A stretch of 64,000 bases of DNA from F1-120-MAGs118 sp013360535 (GCA_026647215.1 JAPKHC010000021.1:124001-188000), one strand, 5' to 3'. Positions 35,285 to 45,220 are shown, counted from the first letter of the stretch. A program made the numbers and translations. Notes: a model not told the origin generated them from the letters alone.

Positions 35285-36781
35285 ATGCAGTTCGGCTTCC
35301 TGATGGATCACCGGCGGTGCATCGGCTGTCACGCCTGCACCGTCGCCTGCAAGAGCGAGAACGACGTTCCGCTCGGCAGCTTCCGCACCTGGGTCAAGTA
35401 CACCGAGAAGGGCACGTTCCCGGCGATCAAGCGCCACTTCTCCGTGCTGCGCTGCAACCACTGCACGAAGGCGCCGTGCGTGACGATCTGCCCGGTGACG
35501 GCGCTCGACAAGCGCCCCGACGGCATCGTCGACATCGACCGCGACGCGTGCATCGGCTGCCGCGCGTGCATGCAGGCTTGCCCGTACGACGCGATCTTCC
35601 TGAACGAGGATCTGGGCGCCGTCGAGAAGTGCCACTTCTGCGCGCACCGCGTCGAGCAGAACCTCGCTCCGGCCTGCGTGATCGTCTGCCCGGAAGAAGC
35701 GATCGTGTTCGGCGACCTGCACGACCCGGCGAGCAAGATCTCGAAGATGGTGGCCGAGCATCCGACGCTCGTGCGCCGCGCCGAGCAGCGCACCGGGCCG
35801 AACGTCCACTACCTCGACACGCTGCCCGAGGCGCTGCAACCCGGCGTTCCGGAGCGGCCGGACACGTATATCTGGAGCGAGAAGCCCGCGACGAAGCCCG
35901 AAGCGTGGCCGGCGAGCTTGCCGACGGCACCGAACGTGCGCACCGTGCTCGACGCGGGCCACAAGGTGCAGTGGGGACTCGGCGTTTCCGCCTACCTCGT
36001 CACCAAGGGCCTCGCCGCCGGTGCGGCGATGCTCGCGCCCTTCGCGGGGCATTTCGGGCTGCACGTGGGCTGGCAGCGGATGCTGCCGGAGCTCATCGCG
36101 CTCGTCTTCACGGCGATCACGACCTTCCTGCTCGTCGAGGACCTCAAGCGCCCGATGAAGTTCCTGACGCTGCTGACGCGTCCGAACACGAAGAGCTGGC
36201 TCGTCAAGGGCGCGTGGATCCTGATGGCGTTCACGGGCACGGTCGCGGCCGCGCTCGGCATCCTCGCGCTGCAGCAATTTGGCGACGACCCGCGCGCGTT
36301 CGGAGCGTTGCTGCAACCGCTGCGCTGGATCAACGCGGTGCTCGGCCTCGGCGTCGCGGGTTACACCGCGTTCCTGTTCGCGCAGTGCGAAGGCCGCGAC
36401 CTGTGGCAGTCGAAGAAGCTGCTCCCCCACCTGCTCGTGCAGGCGGCGGCCTGCGGTGCGGTCGCGCTGCTCGCGGCGAATCCGGCGAACGAGCCGCTCA
36501 AGCTCGTCGCGATCGTTTCGCTCTTCCTGCACGGCGTGTTCGTCGTGCTCGAGCGCCACGGCAAGCACGACACCGACAACGCCCGCCAGGCCGCCGCGTT
36601 CCTCGACGTGGTGCGCCTCGGCCCCCTCAAGGCCTACAAGTTCGGCCTGCTCGTCGGCGTCGCCGCCGCCCTGCCGCTCGTCTACGCCCTGCCCGCGCTC
36701 GCGTGGATCCCGGTGCTCGCGGGCCTGTTCGTCTACAAGCACGCCTACATCCGCGCCGCCCAGCTCCCGCCGCTGTCCTGA
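35285..36781 (+). CDS. fusion of four-cluster ferredoxin subunit (DmsB/PsrB-like) and NrfD/PsrC-like membrane subunit
   Basis: 498 residues. Residues about 1-150 have four [4Fe-4S]-binding Cys sets: CIGCHACTVAC, CNHCTKAPCVTIC, CIGCRACMQAC, and CHFC with CVIVC. This is the electron-transfer subunit of DMSO-reductase-family complexes. Residues about 225-498 have about eight hydrophobic segments and resemble NrfD/PsrC quinone-binding membrane subunits. The two are normally separate genes. The likely partner is the molybdopterin enzyme at 39496, 2.7 kb downstream on the same strand. Together they would pass electrons between the quinone pool and a cytoplasmic catalytic site (no Tat motif is seen here). 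Confidence 0.85.
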   Translation: MQFGFLMDHRRCIGCHACTVACKSENDVPLGSFRTWVKYTEKGTFPAIKRHFSVLRCNHCTKAPCVTICPVTALDKRPDGIVDIDRDACIGCRACMQACPYDAIFLNEDLGAVEKCHFCAHRVEQNLAPACVIVCPEEAIVFGDLHDPASKISKMVAEHPTLVRRAEQRTGPNVHYLDTLPEALQPGVPERPDTYIWSEKPATKPEAWPASLPTAPNVRTVLDAGHKVQWGLGVSAYLVTKGLAAGAAMLAPFAGHFGLHVGWQRMLPELIALVFTAITTFLLVEDLKRPMKFLTLLTRPNTKSWLVKGAWILMAFTGTVAAALGILALQQFGDDPRAFGALLQPLRWINAVLGLGVAGYTAFLFAQCEGRDLWQSKKLLPHLLVQAAACGAVALLAANPANEPLKLVAIVSLFLHGVFVVLERHGKHDTDNARQAAAFLDVVRLGPLKAYKFGLLVGVAAALPLVYALPALAWIPVLAGLFVYKHAYIRAAQLPPLS

Positions 36782-36808
36782 ATCGGGCGGGCCAGGCGAT
36801 GCACGGCC

Positions 36809-39295
36809 TCAGGGCCGGATCTCGAACTCGAGCGCGTCGGAGAGGCCGGTCGTCGAGGGGCTCGCGGGGTCGCGGTACCACCACTGGCCGTTGACGGTCG
36901 TGCCGAGCTGGAGCTGCGGGTTGGGGGTGCCGTCGAGCCAAGGCCCGAAGTCGAGCGAGAGCACGCCCGAGCAGTCGTTGCCCGCGGTGCTGCCGCCGCT
37001 TTGGGTGACAGGCGTGCGCGCGAGCGGCGAGCGCACGCACAGCGTCCCGCCCTGGTACGGAAGCGAGTTGCGGCCCCAAATCGAGTAGTAAAAGAGTCCG
37101 CTCTTCTGGTTGAGCACGTCGACGGCCGAGATCACGAACGAGTTCGCGGCGAGGCTCGCGCTGCCGCTCCAGACGATGTGCGGCACGCAACCGGCGCTGT
37201 TGAGCTTGCCCGCGCAGTAACTGCGCAGCGCCGCGCACGGATCGTTCCAGCGCGCGAGGCCGAGCGAGAGCTCGGAGCCGACCTTGGTGAAGTCGCCGCC
37301 GAACAGCAGGCATTCGCCGAACGCGGATTGCGGGCCGAGCGCTCGCAAGACGCGCGGTGTGCGGTCGAAGGGCGCCGCGAAGGCCTCGAGCTGGCCGGAG
37401 CGCAGCCGCACGTGCCGTCCGAGGTGCACCGCTGGCCCCGCGCCGTCGTCGAACACCCCAAGGCGCGAGCCGGTCGCGTCGAGGCCGACGAAAGTCGTGT
37501 TCCACGTCGAGCCGTCGAAGCGGTGCAGCTCGCCCGCGCTCAGTGCGAGCAGCTCCGGCGAGCCGCTCAGCTCGTCCGTGACGGCGAGATCGGTGAAGCC
37601 GTCGGGAGTGGAAGGTGTCCCCGCGACGTCGCTGAAGCTCGCGCCGTCGAAGCGCACGAGAGCGCTGCCGCCGGAGCCGCTCACGCTGAGGTCGCGCCCG
37701 GCGATGTACAACGCGGGCCCGAGCGGACCCGGCGGGTCGAAGACGACGCCGGCGCGGCCGATGCCCGACAGCGCCTGCGTCGGGTGTGGCGCGATCCACT
37801 GCGAGCCGTCCCACAGGGCGAGCGAGCCCGAACCGCTCGCGAGCAAGTCCTCGCCGATCGCGAACAAGCGCTCCGGCGCGGTGCCCGACGAAGCGAACGT
37901 CGCGAAGGCCGCGACGCGCGCCGGTCCGGCCTGCACGTTGCCCATGTCCTCCCAATTCGCTCCATCCCACGAGCGCACCTGTCCATCGCAGGCCGCGACG
38001 ATGCGCGCTTGAGTCCACGTGGAATCGCGGAACGCCGCGAGCGCGGTGATCGGCGAGCTCGCGCCGAAGTTCCCCATCGTCGACCAGCTCGCGCCGTCGA
38101 ACGCCGCGACGTCGTGGGCCGCGAGCCCGGCCACACGCACGAACCGGCCGGCGATCACGACCTTCGAGCGCGCGCTCGCGCCGTCGTCCCACTCGACGAT
38201 GGCGTTCACGAGCGACGCGGCCGGCAGCACCTTGGGCGCCGGCGTCGCGCTCCACAGCGCATTCCGCTTCGACGCGATGTGCTTCGCGCCGACGCCGGCG
38301 ACCCGCTCGAAGCGACCGCCGATCCACAGGCGCTCGCCGGGAAACTCGTCGACTTCCGCGATGGCGAGCACGCGCCCATCGGTCGGCACGCTGCCCGTGA
38401 AGTTGAAGCCGTCGAAGCTCCACAGCTCCGCCGCAGTTCCTCCCCACAGCTGCGTCGGTCCTTGGAAGCGCGCGCGCTTGAGCGTGAACGTGGCTGGCAG
38501 CGGCAACGCGACCCAGCCTCCCGCCTGCAGCTTGTGCACACCCGGACCGCCGCCCGCGTTGCAGGCGAACAGGCCCCCGGGCACCTGGGGCGGCGCGAAC
38601 ACCTCGAGGTCCTCGACCGTGTCCGTGATTCCGGCGAGCGGCGCCCAGGAAGTCCCATTCCAGCGCGCGACGCGGCCGGTGAAGCTCCCGCCGGCGTACA
38701 GCGCGAGGCCTGAGCCATCGTCGAAGACCTCGAGCGCGAGCACGTCGCCGTCGAGCGCCCCGACCGGCTCCCACAGTCCTGCGCGCAGGCGCCACACGCC
38801 CGTCCCGCCGAGGTCGCCGCCGACGTAGAGCGCGGCTCCCGAGCCGTCGTCGAAGCTCGCGAGCGCCTCCCCACGTCGCGGCGTCACCGGAAGGCCGCCC
38901 GCGACGGCGACCCAGTCCGTTCCGCTCCACTGCGCGACGCCGCCGCACGCGTTGCCGCCGGAAAACTCGAAGGCACCGGTCGCGAACAGCGTGTCGCCAG
39001 CGCCGAAGTCGAACATCGCGAGCTCGTGGACCGCGGCGTCGAATCCCGCGCCGACCTGCTCCCAGCCTCCCGGCATCCGCCGCGCGATGCGCAACGCCGC
39101 GGCGTCGCCGGCGGCCACGAACTCGCCTCCCGCATACATGACGCTCCCGCTGCCGTCGTCGAACTCGAGCAGCGCTCGCACCTCGCCCTCGAATCCGCCA
39201 CCGCCGAAGAGCGGCGTCCAGTCGGCACACTGCGGCAGCGCCGAAACGCTCGCGGACAGGGTCAGGAATCCGATCAAGGGTGCGACGGCGGGCAT
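36809..39295 (-). CDS. large secreted repeat protein (propeller-like) with the shared C-terminal domain
   Basis: 828 residues from ATG 39295, where a signal peptide begins (MPAVAPLIGFLTLSASVSAL). The body has more than ten repeats of about 50-60 residues with the pattern (L/A)(E/S)FDDGSG.ALY(A/V)GG(E/S)F....V(A/R)RW(N/S)G(T/S).W, a kelch/propeller-like arrangement in which an Asp-Asp-Gly-Ser-Gly turn precedes each blade. Residues about 693-828 are the shared C-terminal domain (YCAGKLNSAGC, KSGLFYYSIWG, LCVRSPLART, WWYRDPASPSTTGLSDA, ending EFEIRP). The gene lies on the opposite strand between the two halves of a redox system. Function unknown. Confidence 0.75.
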   Translation of the reverse strand: MPAVAPLIGFLTLSASVSALPQCADWTPLFGGGGFEGEVRALLEFDDGSGSVMYAGGEFVAAGDAAALRIARRMPGGWEQVGAGFDAAVHELAMFDFGAGDTLFATGAFEFSGGNACGGVAQWSGTDWVAVAGGLPVTPRRGEALASFDDGSGAALYVGGDLGGTGVWRLRAGLWEPVGALDGDVLALEVFDDGSGLALYAGGSFTGRVARWNGTSWAPLAGITDTVEDLEVFAPPQVPGGLFACNAGGGPGVHKLQAGGWVALPLPATFTLKRARFQGPTQLWGGTAAELWSFDGFNFTGSVPTDGRVLAIAEVDEFPGERLWIGGRFERVAGVGAKHIASKRNALWSATPAPKVLPAASLVNAIVEWDDGASARSKVVIAGRFVRVAGLAAHDVAAFDGASWSTMGNFGASSPITALAAFRDSTWTQARIVAACDGQVRSWDGANWEDMGNVQAGPARVAAFATFASSGTAPERLFAIGEDLLASGSGSLALWDGSQWIAPHPTQALSGIGRAGVVFDPPGPLGPALYIAGRDLSVSGSGGSALVRFDGASFSDVAGTPSTPDGFTDLAVTDELSGSPELLALSAGELHRFDGSTWNTTFVGLDATGSRLGVFDDGAGPAVHLGRHVRLRSGQLEAFAAPFDRTPRVLRALGPQSAFGECLLFGGDFTKVGSELSLGLARWNDPCAALRSYCAGKLNSAGCVPHIVWSGSASLAANSFVISAVDVLNQKSGLFYYSIWGRNSLPYQGGTLCVRSPLARTPVTQSGGSTAGNDCSGVLSLDFGPWLDGTPNPQLQLGTTVNGQWWYRDPASPSTTGLSDALEFEIRP

Positions 39296-39495
39296 GGACG
39301 ATCCGAGCGATTGCAGGCGGCGAGAAACGTGTCCGGGTGCCGCCCAGCATGCACCGAAACGCACAACGTTGGCGCAAAAGCGGACGATCGCCTGCGCGAC
39401 GCGGCGCGGCGAGCGCCTCCGCGAGCCCGCAGCCCGCGGGATTCGGGGCCCTGGGGTTGTATCCTCTCGCCCCAGCCCGCTCGGGCGCCCTCTCC

Positions 39496-42267
39496 ATGAA
39501 CTCCCACGATCCCGCCACGCTCAACGTCACTCCGATCGAGAACTTTCCGCGGCCGGAGACGTGGGACAACGTCGAGCTGCTCGAGGCGAAGGCCTGGCCG
39601 CGGCGCGAGAAGAAGAGCTACATGCTCGTGCCGACGACGTGCTTCAACTGCGAGGCCGCCTGCGGGCTCGTGGCGTACGTCGACAAGTCGGACCTCTCGA
39701 TCAAGAAGCTCGAGGGCAACCCGTTCCACCCCGGGTCGCGCGGCCGCAACTGCGCGAAGGGGCCGGCGACGCTCAACCAGGTCAACGACACCGGACGCGT
39801 GCTCTATCCGATGAAGCGCGTCGGACCGCGTGGTTCGGGCAAGTGGGAGCGCGTGAGCTGGGACCACGTGCTCGACACGTTCGCGGCGCAGATCCGCAAG
39901 GCGCTGGTCGAAGGCCGCAAGACCGAGGTCATGTACCACGTCGGCCGCCCGGGGCACGACGGCTACATGGATCGCGTGCTGCAGAGCTGGGGCGTCGACG
40001 GCCACAACAGCCACACCAACGTGTGCAGCGGCGCCGCGCGCCTTGGCTACGCGCTGTGGACCGGCGCGGACCGCCCGTCGCCCGACCACGAGAACGCGAA
40101 GTTCATCCTGCTGCTCTCGAGCCACCTCGAGACCGGCCACTACTTCAACCCGCACGCGCAGCGCATCATCGACGGCAAGCTCAAGGGCGCGAAGCTCTGC
40201 ACCGTCGACGTGCGCCTCTCGAACACCGCGTCGATGTCCGACTGGTGGCTCGCGCCGTACCCGGGCACGGAAGCGATGCTGCTCCTGTCGTTCGCGCACG
40301 TGCTGCTGCACGAGGGCCTGTACGACCGCGAATTCCTCGAGGAATGGGTCAACTGGCGCGACTACCTCGCCTGGGCGCATCCGGGTGAGCCCGTGTCGTT
40401 CGAGCGCTTCATCGAGTCGCTGAAAGCCCGCTACGCCTACGCGGCGCCCGACAAGGCCGCGGCGGAGTGCGGCGTCGATGCGAAGACGATCGTCGAGGTC
40501 GCGCGCGCGATCGGCACGGCCAAGCGCGCGTTCGCGTCGCACGTGTGGCGCAACGCGGCCTCGGGCAACGAAGGCGGCTGGCAGGTCGCGCGTTGCCTGC
40601 AGTTCGTCGGCGTGCTCGTCGGCGCCGTCGGCGCCAAGGGCGGCACCAACATGAACGTGCAGGACAAGTTCGTGCCTGCGCCGTTCGTCAAGCCGCCGCC
40701 GCAGCAGGTGTGGAACGAGCTGCTCTACCCACGCGAGTGGCCGCTCTCGCACCACGAGCTCAGCTTCCTGCTCCCCCACTTCCTGAAAGACGGTCGCGGC
40801 AAGCTCGCGGCCTACTTCACGCGCGTCTACAACCCCGTCTGGACCAACCCGGACGGCATGGTGTGGGAAGAGGTGCTGCGCGACGAGGCGAAGGTCGAGC
40901 TGCACGCCGCGCTCACGCCGACGTGGAGCGAGACCGCGCAATACGCCGACTACGTGCTGCCGATGGGCGTCGGCGCCGAGCGCCACGACCTGCAGAGCCA
41001 GGAGACGCACGCCGCGCAGTGGATCGGCTTCCGCCAGCCCGTGCGCCGCGTCGCGATGGAGCGCCTGGGCAAGCCCGTCGAATTCACGTGGCAGGCCAAC
41101 CCCGGCGAAGTGTGGGAAGAGGACGAGTTCTGGATCGAGCTCTCGTGGCGCATCGACACCGATGGCTCGCTCGGGATCCGCAAGTGGTACGAGTCGCCGT
41201 ACCGCAAGGGTGAGAAGATCACGGTCAGCGAGTACTACCGCTGGATCTTCGAGAACTCCGTGCCCGGCCTGCCGGAGGCCGCAGCGAAGGAAGGGCTCAC
41301 GCCGCTCGACTACATGCGCCGCCACGGAGCGTTCCTCGTCAAGGAAGGCACGTGGGAAGTGCACATGAAGGCGGGTGACGCCGCCGGAGCCGCCAACCGC
41401 GGTGAAGGCACGCTCGAGAAGGACGGCAAGCCGGTCGCGATCGTCGCGTCGGGTGCGCCGCGCGCGGGCTTCGCGACGCCGTCGAAGCGCTGCGAGATCT
41501 TCTCGAAGACGATGGTCGACTGGGGCTGGCCCGAGTTCGCGACGCCCGAGTACATCCGGAGCCACGTCCACCGCTCGAACTTCGACCACGCGAAGGGCGA
41601 GTACGTGCTCGTGCCGACCTTCCGCCTGCCGACGCTCATCCACACGCGCTCGGCGAACTCGAAGTGGCTGTACGAGCTCTCGAACACCAACCCGGTCTGG
41701 ATCCACCCCGAGGACGCCAAGCGCATCGGCGTCGACACGCTCGACCTCGTGCGCGTCTCGACGCGCATCGGGCACTTCGTCAACAAGGTCTGGGTCACCG
41801 AGGGCGTGCGCCCCGGCGTCGTCGCCTGCTCGCACCACCTCGGCCGCTGGCGCCTGCACGAGAATGTCGCCAAGGACTCCTGCGCGATGCCGCTCGTGCG
41901 CCGCGAGGAACTTTCCCCCGGCCAATACCGCTTCCGCCGCCTCGAGGACATCAAGCCCTACAAGTCCTCCGACCCCGACTCCGAGCGCATCTGGTGGAGC
42001 GAAGGCGGCGTGCACCAGAACCTCACCTTCCCGGTCCAACCCGACCCCGTCAGCGGCATGCACTGCTGGCACCAGGCCGTGAAGGTCGAGCGCGCCCACG
42101 CGGGCGACCAGTACGGCGACGTCGTCGTCGACACGACCAAGTCCATGGCCGTCTACCACGAGTGGCTCGCCAAGGCCCGCCCCGTGAAGGGCGCACTTCG
42201 CCGCCCGCTCCACTTCGCGCGCGCCGTCAAACCCTCGCCCGACGCCTACAAGCTGCCCGGTTCCTGA
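39496..42267 (+). CDS. molybdopterin-dependent oxidoreductase, DMSO reductase family catalytic subunit
   Basis: 923 residues from ATG 39496. The N-terminal [4Fe-4S] site is C-x2-C-x3-C (CFNCEAAC near residue 50) with the fourth Cys in GRNCAKG. The Mo/W-bis-MGD ligand is Cys in SHTNVCSGAARLGYALWTG (near residue 182), as in formate dehydrogenases, NapA and polysulfide/thiosulfate reductases, and not Ser (DmsA) or Asp (NarG). C-terminal MGD-binding segments (LYELSNTNPVWIHPEDA) are present. No twin-arginine signal is seen, so a cytoplasmic site is likely. The substrate is not determined. The ferredoxin-NrfD fusion at 35285 is the likely electron partner, and the ABC importer at 29-32 kb could supply an anion substrate (inference). 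Confidence 0.87.
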   Translation: MNSHDPATLNVTPIENFPRPETWDNVELLEAKAWPRREKKSYMLVPTTCFNCEAACGLVAYVDKSDLSIKKLEGNPFHPGSRGRNCAKGPATLNQVNDTGRVLYPMKRVGPRGSGKWERVSWDHVLDTFAAQIRKALVEGRKTEVMYHVGRPGHDGYMDRVLQSWGVDGHNSHTNVCSGAARLGYALWTGADRPSPDHENAKFILLLSSHLETGHYFNPHAQRIIDGKLKGAKLCTVDVRLSNTASMSDWWLAPYPGTEAMLLLSFAHVLLHEGLYDREFLEEWVNWRDYLAWAHPGEPVSFERFIESLKARYAYAAPDKAAAECGVDAKTIVEVARAIGTAKRAFASHVWRNAASGNEGGWQVARCLQFVGVLVGAVGAKGGTNMNVQDKFVPAPFVKPPPQQVWNELLYPREWPLSHHELSFLLPHFLKDGRGKLAAYFTRVYNPVWTNPDGMVWEEVLRDEAKVELHAALTPTWSETAQYADYVLPMGVGAERHDLQSQETHAAQWIGFRQPVRRVAMERLGKPVEFTWQANPGEVWEEDEFWIELSWRIDTDGSLGIRKWYESPYRKGEKITVSEYYRWIFENSVPGLPEAAAKEGLTPLDYMRRHGAFLVKEGTWEVHMKAGDAAGAANRGEGTLEKDGKPVAIVASGAPRAGFATPSKRCEIFSKTMVDWGWPEFATPEYIRSHVHRSNFDHAKGEYVLVPTFRLPTLIHTRSANSKWLYELSNTNPVWIHPEDAKRIGVDTLDLVRVSTRIGHFVNKVWVTEGVRPGVVACSHHLGRWRLHENVAKDSCAMPLVRREELSPGQYRFRRLEDIKPYKSSDPDSERIWWSEGGVHQNLTFPVQPDPVSGMHCWHQAVKVERAHAGDQYGDVVVDTTKSMAVYHEWLAKARPVKGALRRPLHFARAVKPSPDAYKLPGS

Positions 42268-43133
42268 GTTCGGCGCTCCGCCGGGGCCTTCGGGCGCCAG
42301 CGCAGCAGGCCGAGCAGCGGGCGGTGGTCGGAGGCGAGCGGTTCGTCGAGGACGTGCAGGCCGGCGGAGAGGTCCCAGAAGTTGGCGGAATCGGGCGGCG
42401 AGCCGGCGAGCACGTAGTCGATCTCCTTGTGCGGAGCGTCGGAGGAGAAGGTGAAGCGGTCGTGGCCGGTGGCGGGCGCGCCGTCGGGCCCGCGCTTCTC
42501 GAGTTCGGCCCCGAGTTCACGCAGCAGCGCGAGCGTGCGGGACTGCGGGCCGTCGTTGAAGTCGCCGACGAGGATCCACGGCGTGCGCAGCTCGCTCACG
42601 AACGCCGCAAGCGCCTGCGCCTGCGCGAAACGGAACGTGTCGTCGTCGACCCAGTCGAAGTGGAGGCAGATCGCGGTGATGAGCGTGCCGTCGGCGAGCT
42701 CGACGTCGACGGCGAGCGCGACGCGCGGCTCGTTGCCGTCGGGCAGTCGCACGGGGCGCGCGCCGTGAATGGGCAGTCGCGAGAGCACCGCCATGCCGTA
42801 GCGCCCGCCGTCGTGCGGCATGAACTCGCCAAAACTCGCGTGGTAACGCCGTGCGGTGAGTCGCTCGAGCTCCTGCGCGAGCTCCTGCGGTTGGTCTACA
42901 CCCCCACTGCGCCGAACGCCGACGTCGACCTCCTGCAGCGCGATCACGTCCGCATCGAAGCTCGCCAGTACCGCCGCCGTGCGTTCGAGATCGACGCGCC
43001 TGTCGAGCCCCTCACCGTGCCTGATGTTGTAACTCGCGACCCGCAGCTCGCGTGCCGCGCCGAGCGGCGCCTGACAGGCCGGCACGATCCACAGAAGCGC
43101 AAGAATCCAGGACCGACGCAGGAGCTGCAGCAT
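42246..43133 (-). CDS. endonuclease/exonuclease/phosphatase family lipoprotein
   Basis: 295 residues with a lipoprotein signal (MLQLLRRSWILALLWIVPAC). The EEP fold motifs are clear: ASYNIRHGEG, QEVD (metal-binding Glu), GDFND, and SDHRPLLG (catalytic Asp-His). The family includes sphingomyelinase-like, phosphatase and nuclease members; the substrate is not resolved. An extracytoplasmic, membrane-anchored location is predicted. Its 3' end overlaps the 3' end of the convergent molybdopterin enzyme gene by 22 bp. Confidence 0.88.
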   Translation of the reverse strand: MLQLLRRSWILALLWIVPACQAPLGAARELRVASYNIRHGEGLDRRVDLERTAAVLASFDADVIALQEVDVGVRRSGGVDQPQELAQELERLTARRYHASFGEFMPHDGGRYGMAVLSRLPIHGARPVRLPDGNEPRVALAVDVELADGTLITAICLHFDWVDDDTFRFAQAQALAAFVSELRTPWILVGDFNDGPQSRTLALLRELGAELEKRGPDGAPATGHDRFTFSSDAPHKEIDYVLAGSPPDSANFWDLSAGLHVLDEPLASDHRPLLGLLRWRPKAPAERRTQEPGSL

Positions 43134-43309
43134 GTCGACGATTCAAGGCCAGCGACACCTTCACCGCAAGCGCGAGCCTCGTCGGCTCGAACTCGAAGTC
43201 GGCGCTCACGGACTCCGGGTGGCCCCGTAGTCGCTAACCTCCGCGTGGGCACCGGGACGTCCCGTCCGACCGGCCGGGCCGTTGGGGAGAGAAGCTCGAG
43301 GATTCGAAA

Positions 43310-45220
43310 GTGACGCAATTCCATGGTGCGAAGCGCGCCCTCGGGCTCGGCCTCGGGGTCGTTCTCGCGACCGCGTTGATCCTGTTCGTCTGGCGCAGCG
43401 ATACGGCGAATCCGAAGGCGGCGAGCGCACCGGAATCGGAGTCGGCGCCGGTCGAGGCCGTGCAGTCGCTCGCTGCGGCGACCGAGCCATCGATCGAGCC
43501 CGCGCGGGAAATCCCAAAGGAAGCTCCGACGGTGGCGACCGAGGCGAACGCGATCCCCGCGACGCGCTCGGTCCAAGGCACGCTGAGATTCGCGAACGAG
43601 GGCACGGACAAGGTCGCGGGAAACGGGAAGGTCGTGCTCGCGCTCGGCGAGAGCGGGGCCTCGCGCGAAGTGTCGGCGCTGCACAACGCAGGCGCGTTCT
43701 CGTTTCAGGCCACCGAGGACGAGACCGAGTGTTCCGTGGTCTCGATCTCGATCGGACGGCTCGAGGCGCGTGCGACGACCGCGCGGCACAGGATTTCTGC
43801 CTCCGGCACGCTCGAACTCGAGATCGAGTGGAGCCCCGGAACGCTGCTGCACGTCGTCGATGCGGCGACGGGTGCGGAACTCGACGACGTGACGCTCGTC
43901 GCGCAGAGCGTCGCGGTCAGGGGTGCCTCTGGCCTGACGCTCGGCATGCCCCCGGCCTCCGCGCTCGAGACCCCGCTGTTGCGTGGCCAGCGCTCGCCGT
44001 TTTCCTTGCCGCGCGCGGCGAGCGTCGAAGCCTGCTGGCTGCGCGCCCCCGGCTACGCGTGGAGCGCGGCGTATTTCGAGGGCGGAGAGGGCGAGCGACG
44101 CGTCGCGCTGCAGCGCGGGAGCGCGCTCGAGCTGCGCGTGACCTGGGACACGAGCTCGACGCGTTCGGTGCTCCTCACCTTGGAGGATCCGCTCACCGGC
44201 GCGTGGCTGCTGCGCGACCGACTCGAGGCCCAAGCTCCCCTCGCGCGCTTCGACGCGCTGCCGCCGGGGACATGGTCCGCACAGCTCGCGCATTCGGTCC
44301 GCGGCAACGACATCGTGCTCGCCCGCAGCGTTCTCGAGCTGCGACCGGGCGAGACCACGGAATGGAACGTCGCGAGCCTCTCCGAAGGCCTCCGGCAGAC
44401 GGGGAGCGTCGTGTTGCTCGTCAGGACGCCCGAGGGCGCTTCCTCCTGCGGTTCCGCTGAGCTCCTCGGCCCCCTGCCGGTGGGACCGCGCGCCGATCCC
44501 GTGGCGCTCGGACTCGATCGCCTTCCGACGCCCGGAGAGTGGAAGGCCACGTTCCTTGGCCTCGCACCGGGCGAATACGAACTGGCCGTTCCCGGCTGGA
44601 GCCTGACGCGAACCCTGAACGTGTTCGAACAAGAAGTGACGACGGTGGAACTCGACGTGCCCACGCTCGTGCCGGTCGTCGTGCGTGTCGTCGATGAACA
44701 AGGCGCGGCGCTCGACTTGGCCGTGGTCGGCTACCGAAGCTCGATCGAAGGCGCCGTGCGGCACGGCGAGGCGACGGCGATACGGATGGCGAAGGCAGGG
44801 TACTGGCGGGCGATGGTCCAGCCGGGATCTCTCGAAGTGACCGCGAGCGCGCCCGGAATGGCGACCGCGCGCAAGCAGGTCGTCGTCGGCAGCGAAGGAG
44901 CCGAGGTCGAGTTCGCGCTCTCGAAGTCGAAGGACCTGGGACTGCGGCTCAGGGTGCGGAAAGGTGAAGCGCTCGTTCCCGTCGCGATGGCCCACTGGGC
45001 GCGGGTGCGCTTCGAGTCGCTCAGCGGTTCCGGTCAGGTGACGCAACTGGCGTTCGGCAACGCTGTTTCAGCGAGTTCGGTCGTGACGGCGACGTTCTCG
45101 GCCGCCGGTCGCTACAGGGTCACGCTGCCGCGCGGCTTCGCCGACTTGACCAGCGAGCGCAGTTTCGAGGTGGACGTCCTCGAGAGCGGCGGCGAGCTCG
45201 AGCTGCAGCTCGACGGTTAG
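43310..45220 (+). CDS. membrane-anchored protein with carboxypeptidase-regulatory-like beta domains
   Basis: 636 residues. A signal-anchor (about residues 10-30: LGLGLGVVLATALILFVW) is followed by an Ala/Pro/Glu-rich linker. Several beta-sandwich-like domains come next, with phrases such as LLHVVDAATGAEL, GTWSAQLAHSVRG, LAPGEYELAVPGWS and VPVVVRVVDEQGAALDLA that recall CarboxypepD_reg/transthyretin-like folds. No enzymatic motif. ATG was not needed: the start is GTG 43310, preceded by CTCGAGGATTCGAAA. It is probably part of a cell-surface or envelope system. Followed by a strong hairpin terminator. Confidence 0.65.
   Translation: MTQFHGAKRALGLGLGVVLATALILFVWRSDTANPKAASAPESESAPVEAVQSLAAATEPSIEPAREIPKEAPTVATEANAIPATRSVQGTLRFANEGTDKVAGNGKVVLALGESGASREVSALHNAGAFSFQATEDETECSVVSISIGRLEARATTARHRISASGTLELEIEWSPGTLLHVVDAATGAELDDVTLVAQSVAVRGASGLTLGMPPASALETPLLRGQRSPFSLPRAASVEACWLRAPGYAWSAAYFEGGEGERRVALQRGSALELRVTWDTSSTRSVLLTLEDPLTGAWLLRDRLEAQAPLARFDALPPGTWSAQLAHSVRGNDIVLARSVLELRPGETTEWNVASLSEGLRQTGSVVLLVRTPEGASSCGSAELLGPLPVGPRADPVALGLDRLPTPGEWKATFLGLAPGEYELAVPGWSLTRTLNVFEQEVTTVELDVPTLVPVVVRVVDEQGAALDLAVVGYRSSIEGAVRHGEATAIRMAKAGYWRAMVQPGSLEVTASAPGMATARKQVVVGSEGAEVEFALSKSKDLGLRLRVRKGEALVPVAMAHWARVRFESLSGSGQVTQLAFGNAVSASSVVTATFSAAGRYRVTLPRGFADLTSERSFEVDVLESGGELELQLDG

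Noticed and set aside
39274..42213. Open frame of 979 codons antisense to the molybdopterin enzyme
   Set aside because: Codon bias shadow; the plus strand encodes a full oxidoreductase with all cofactor motifs.
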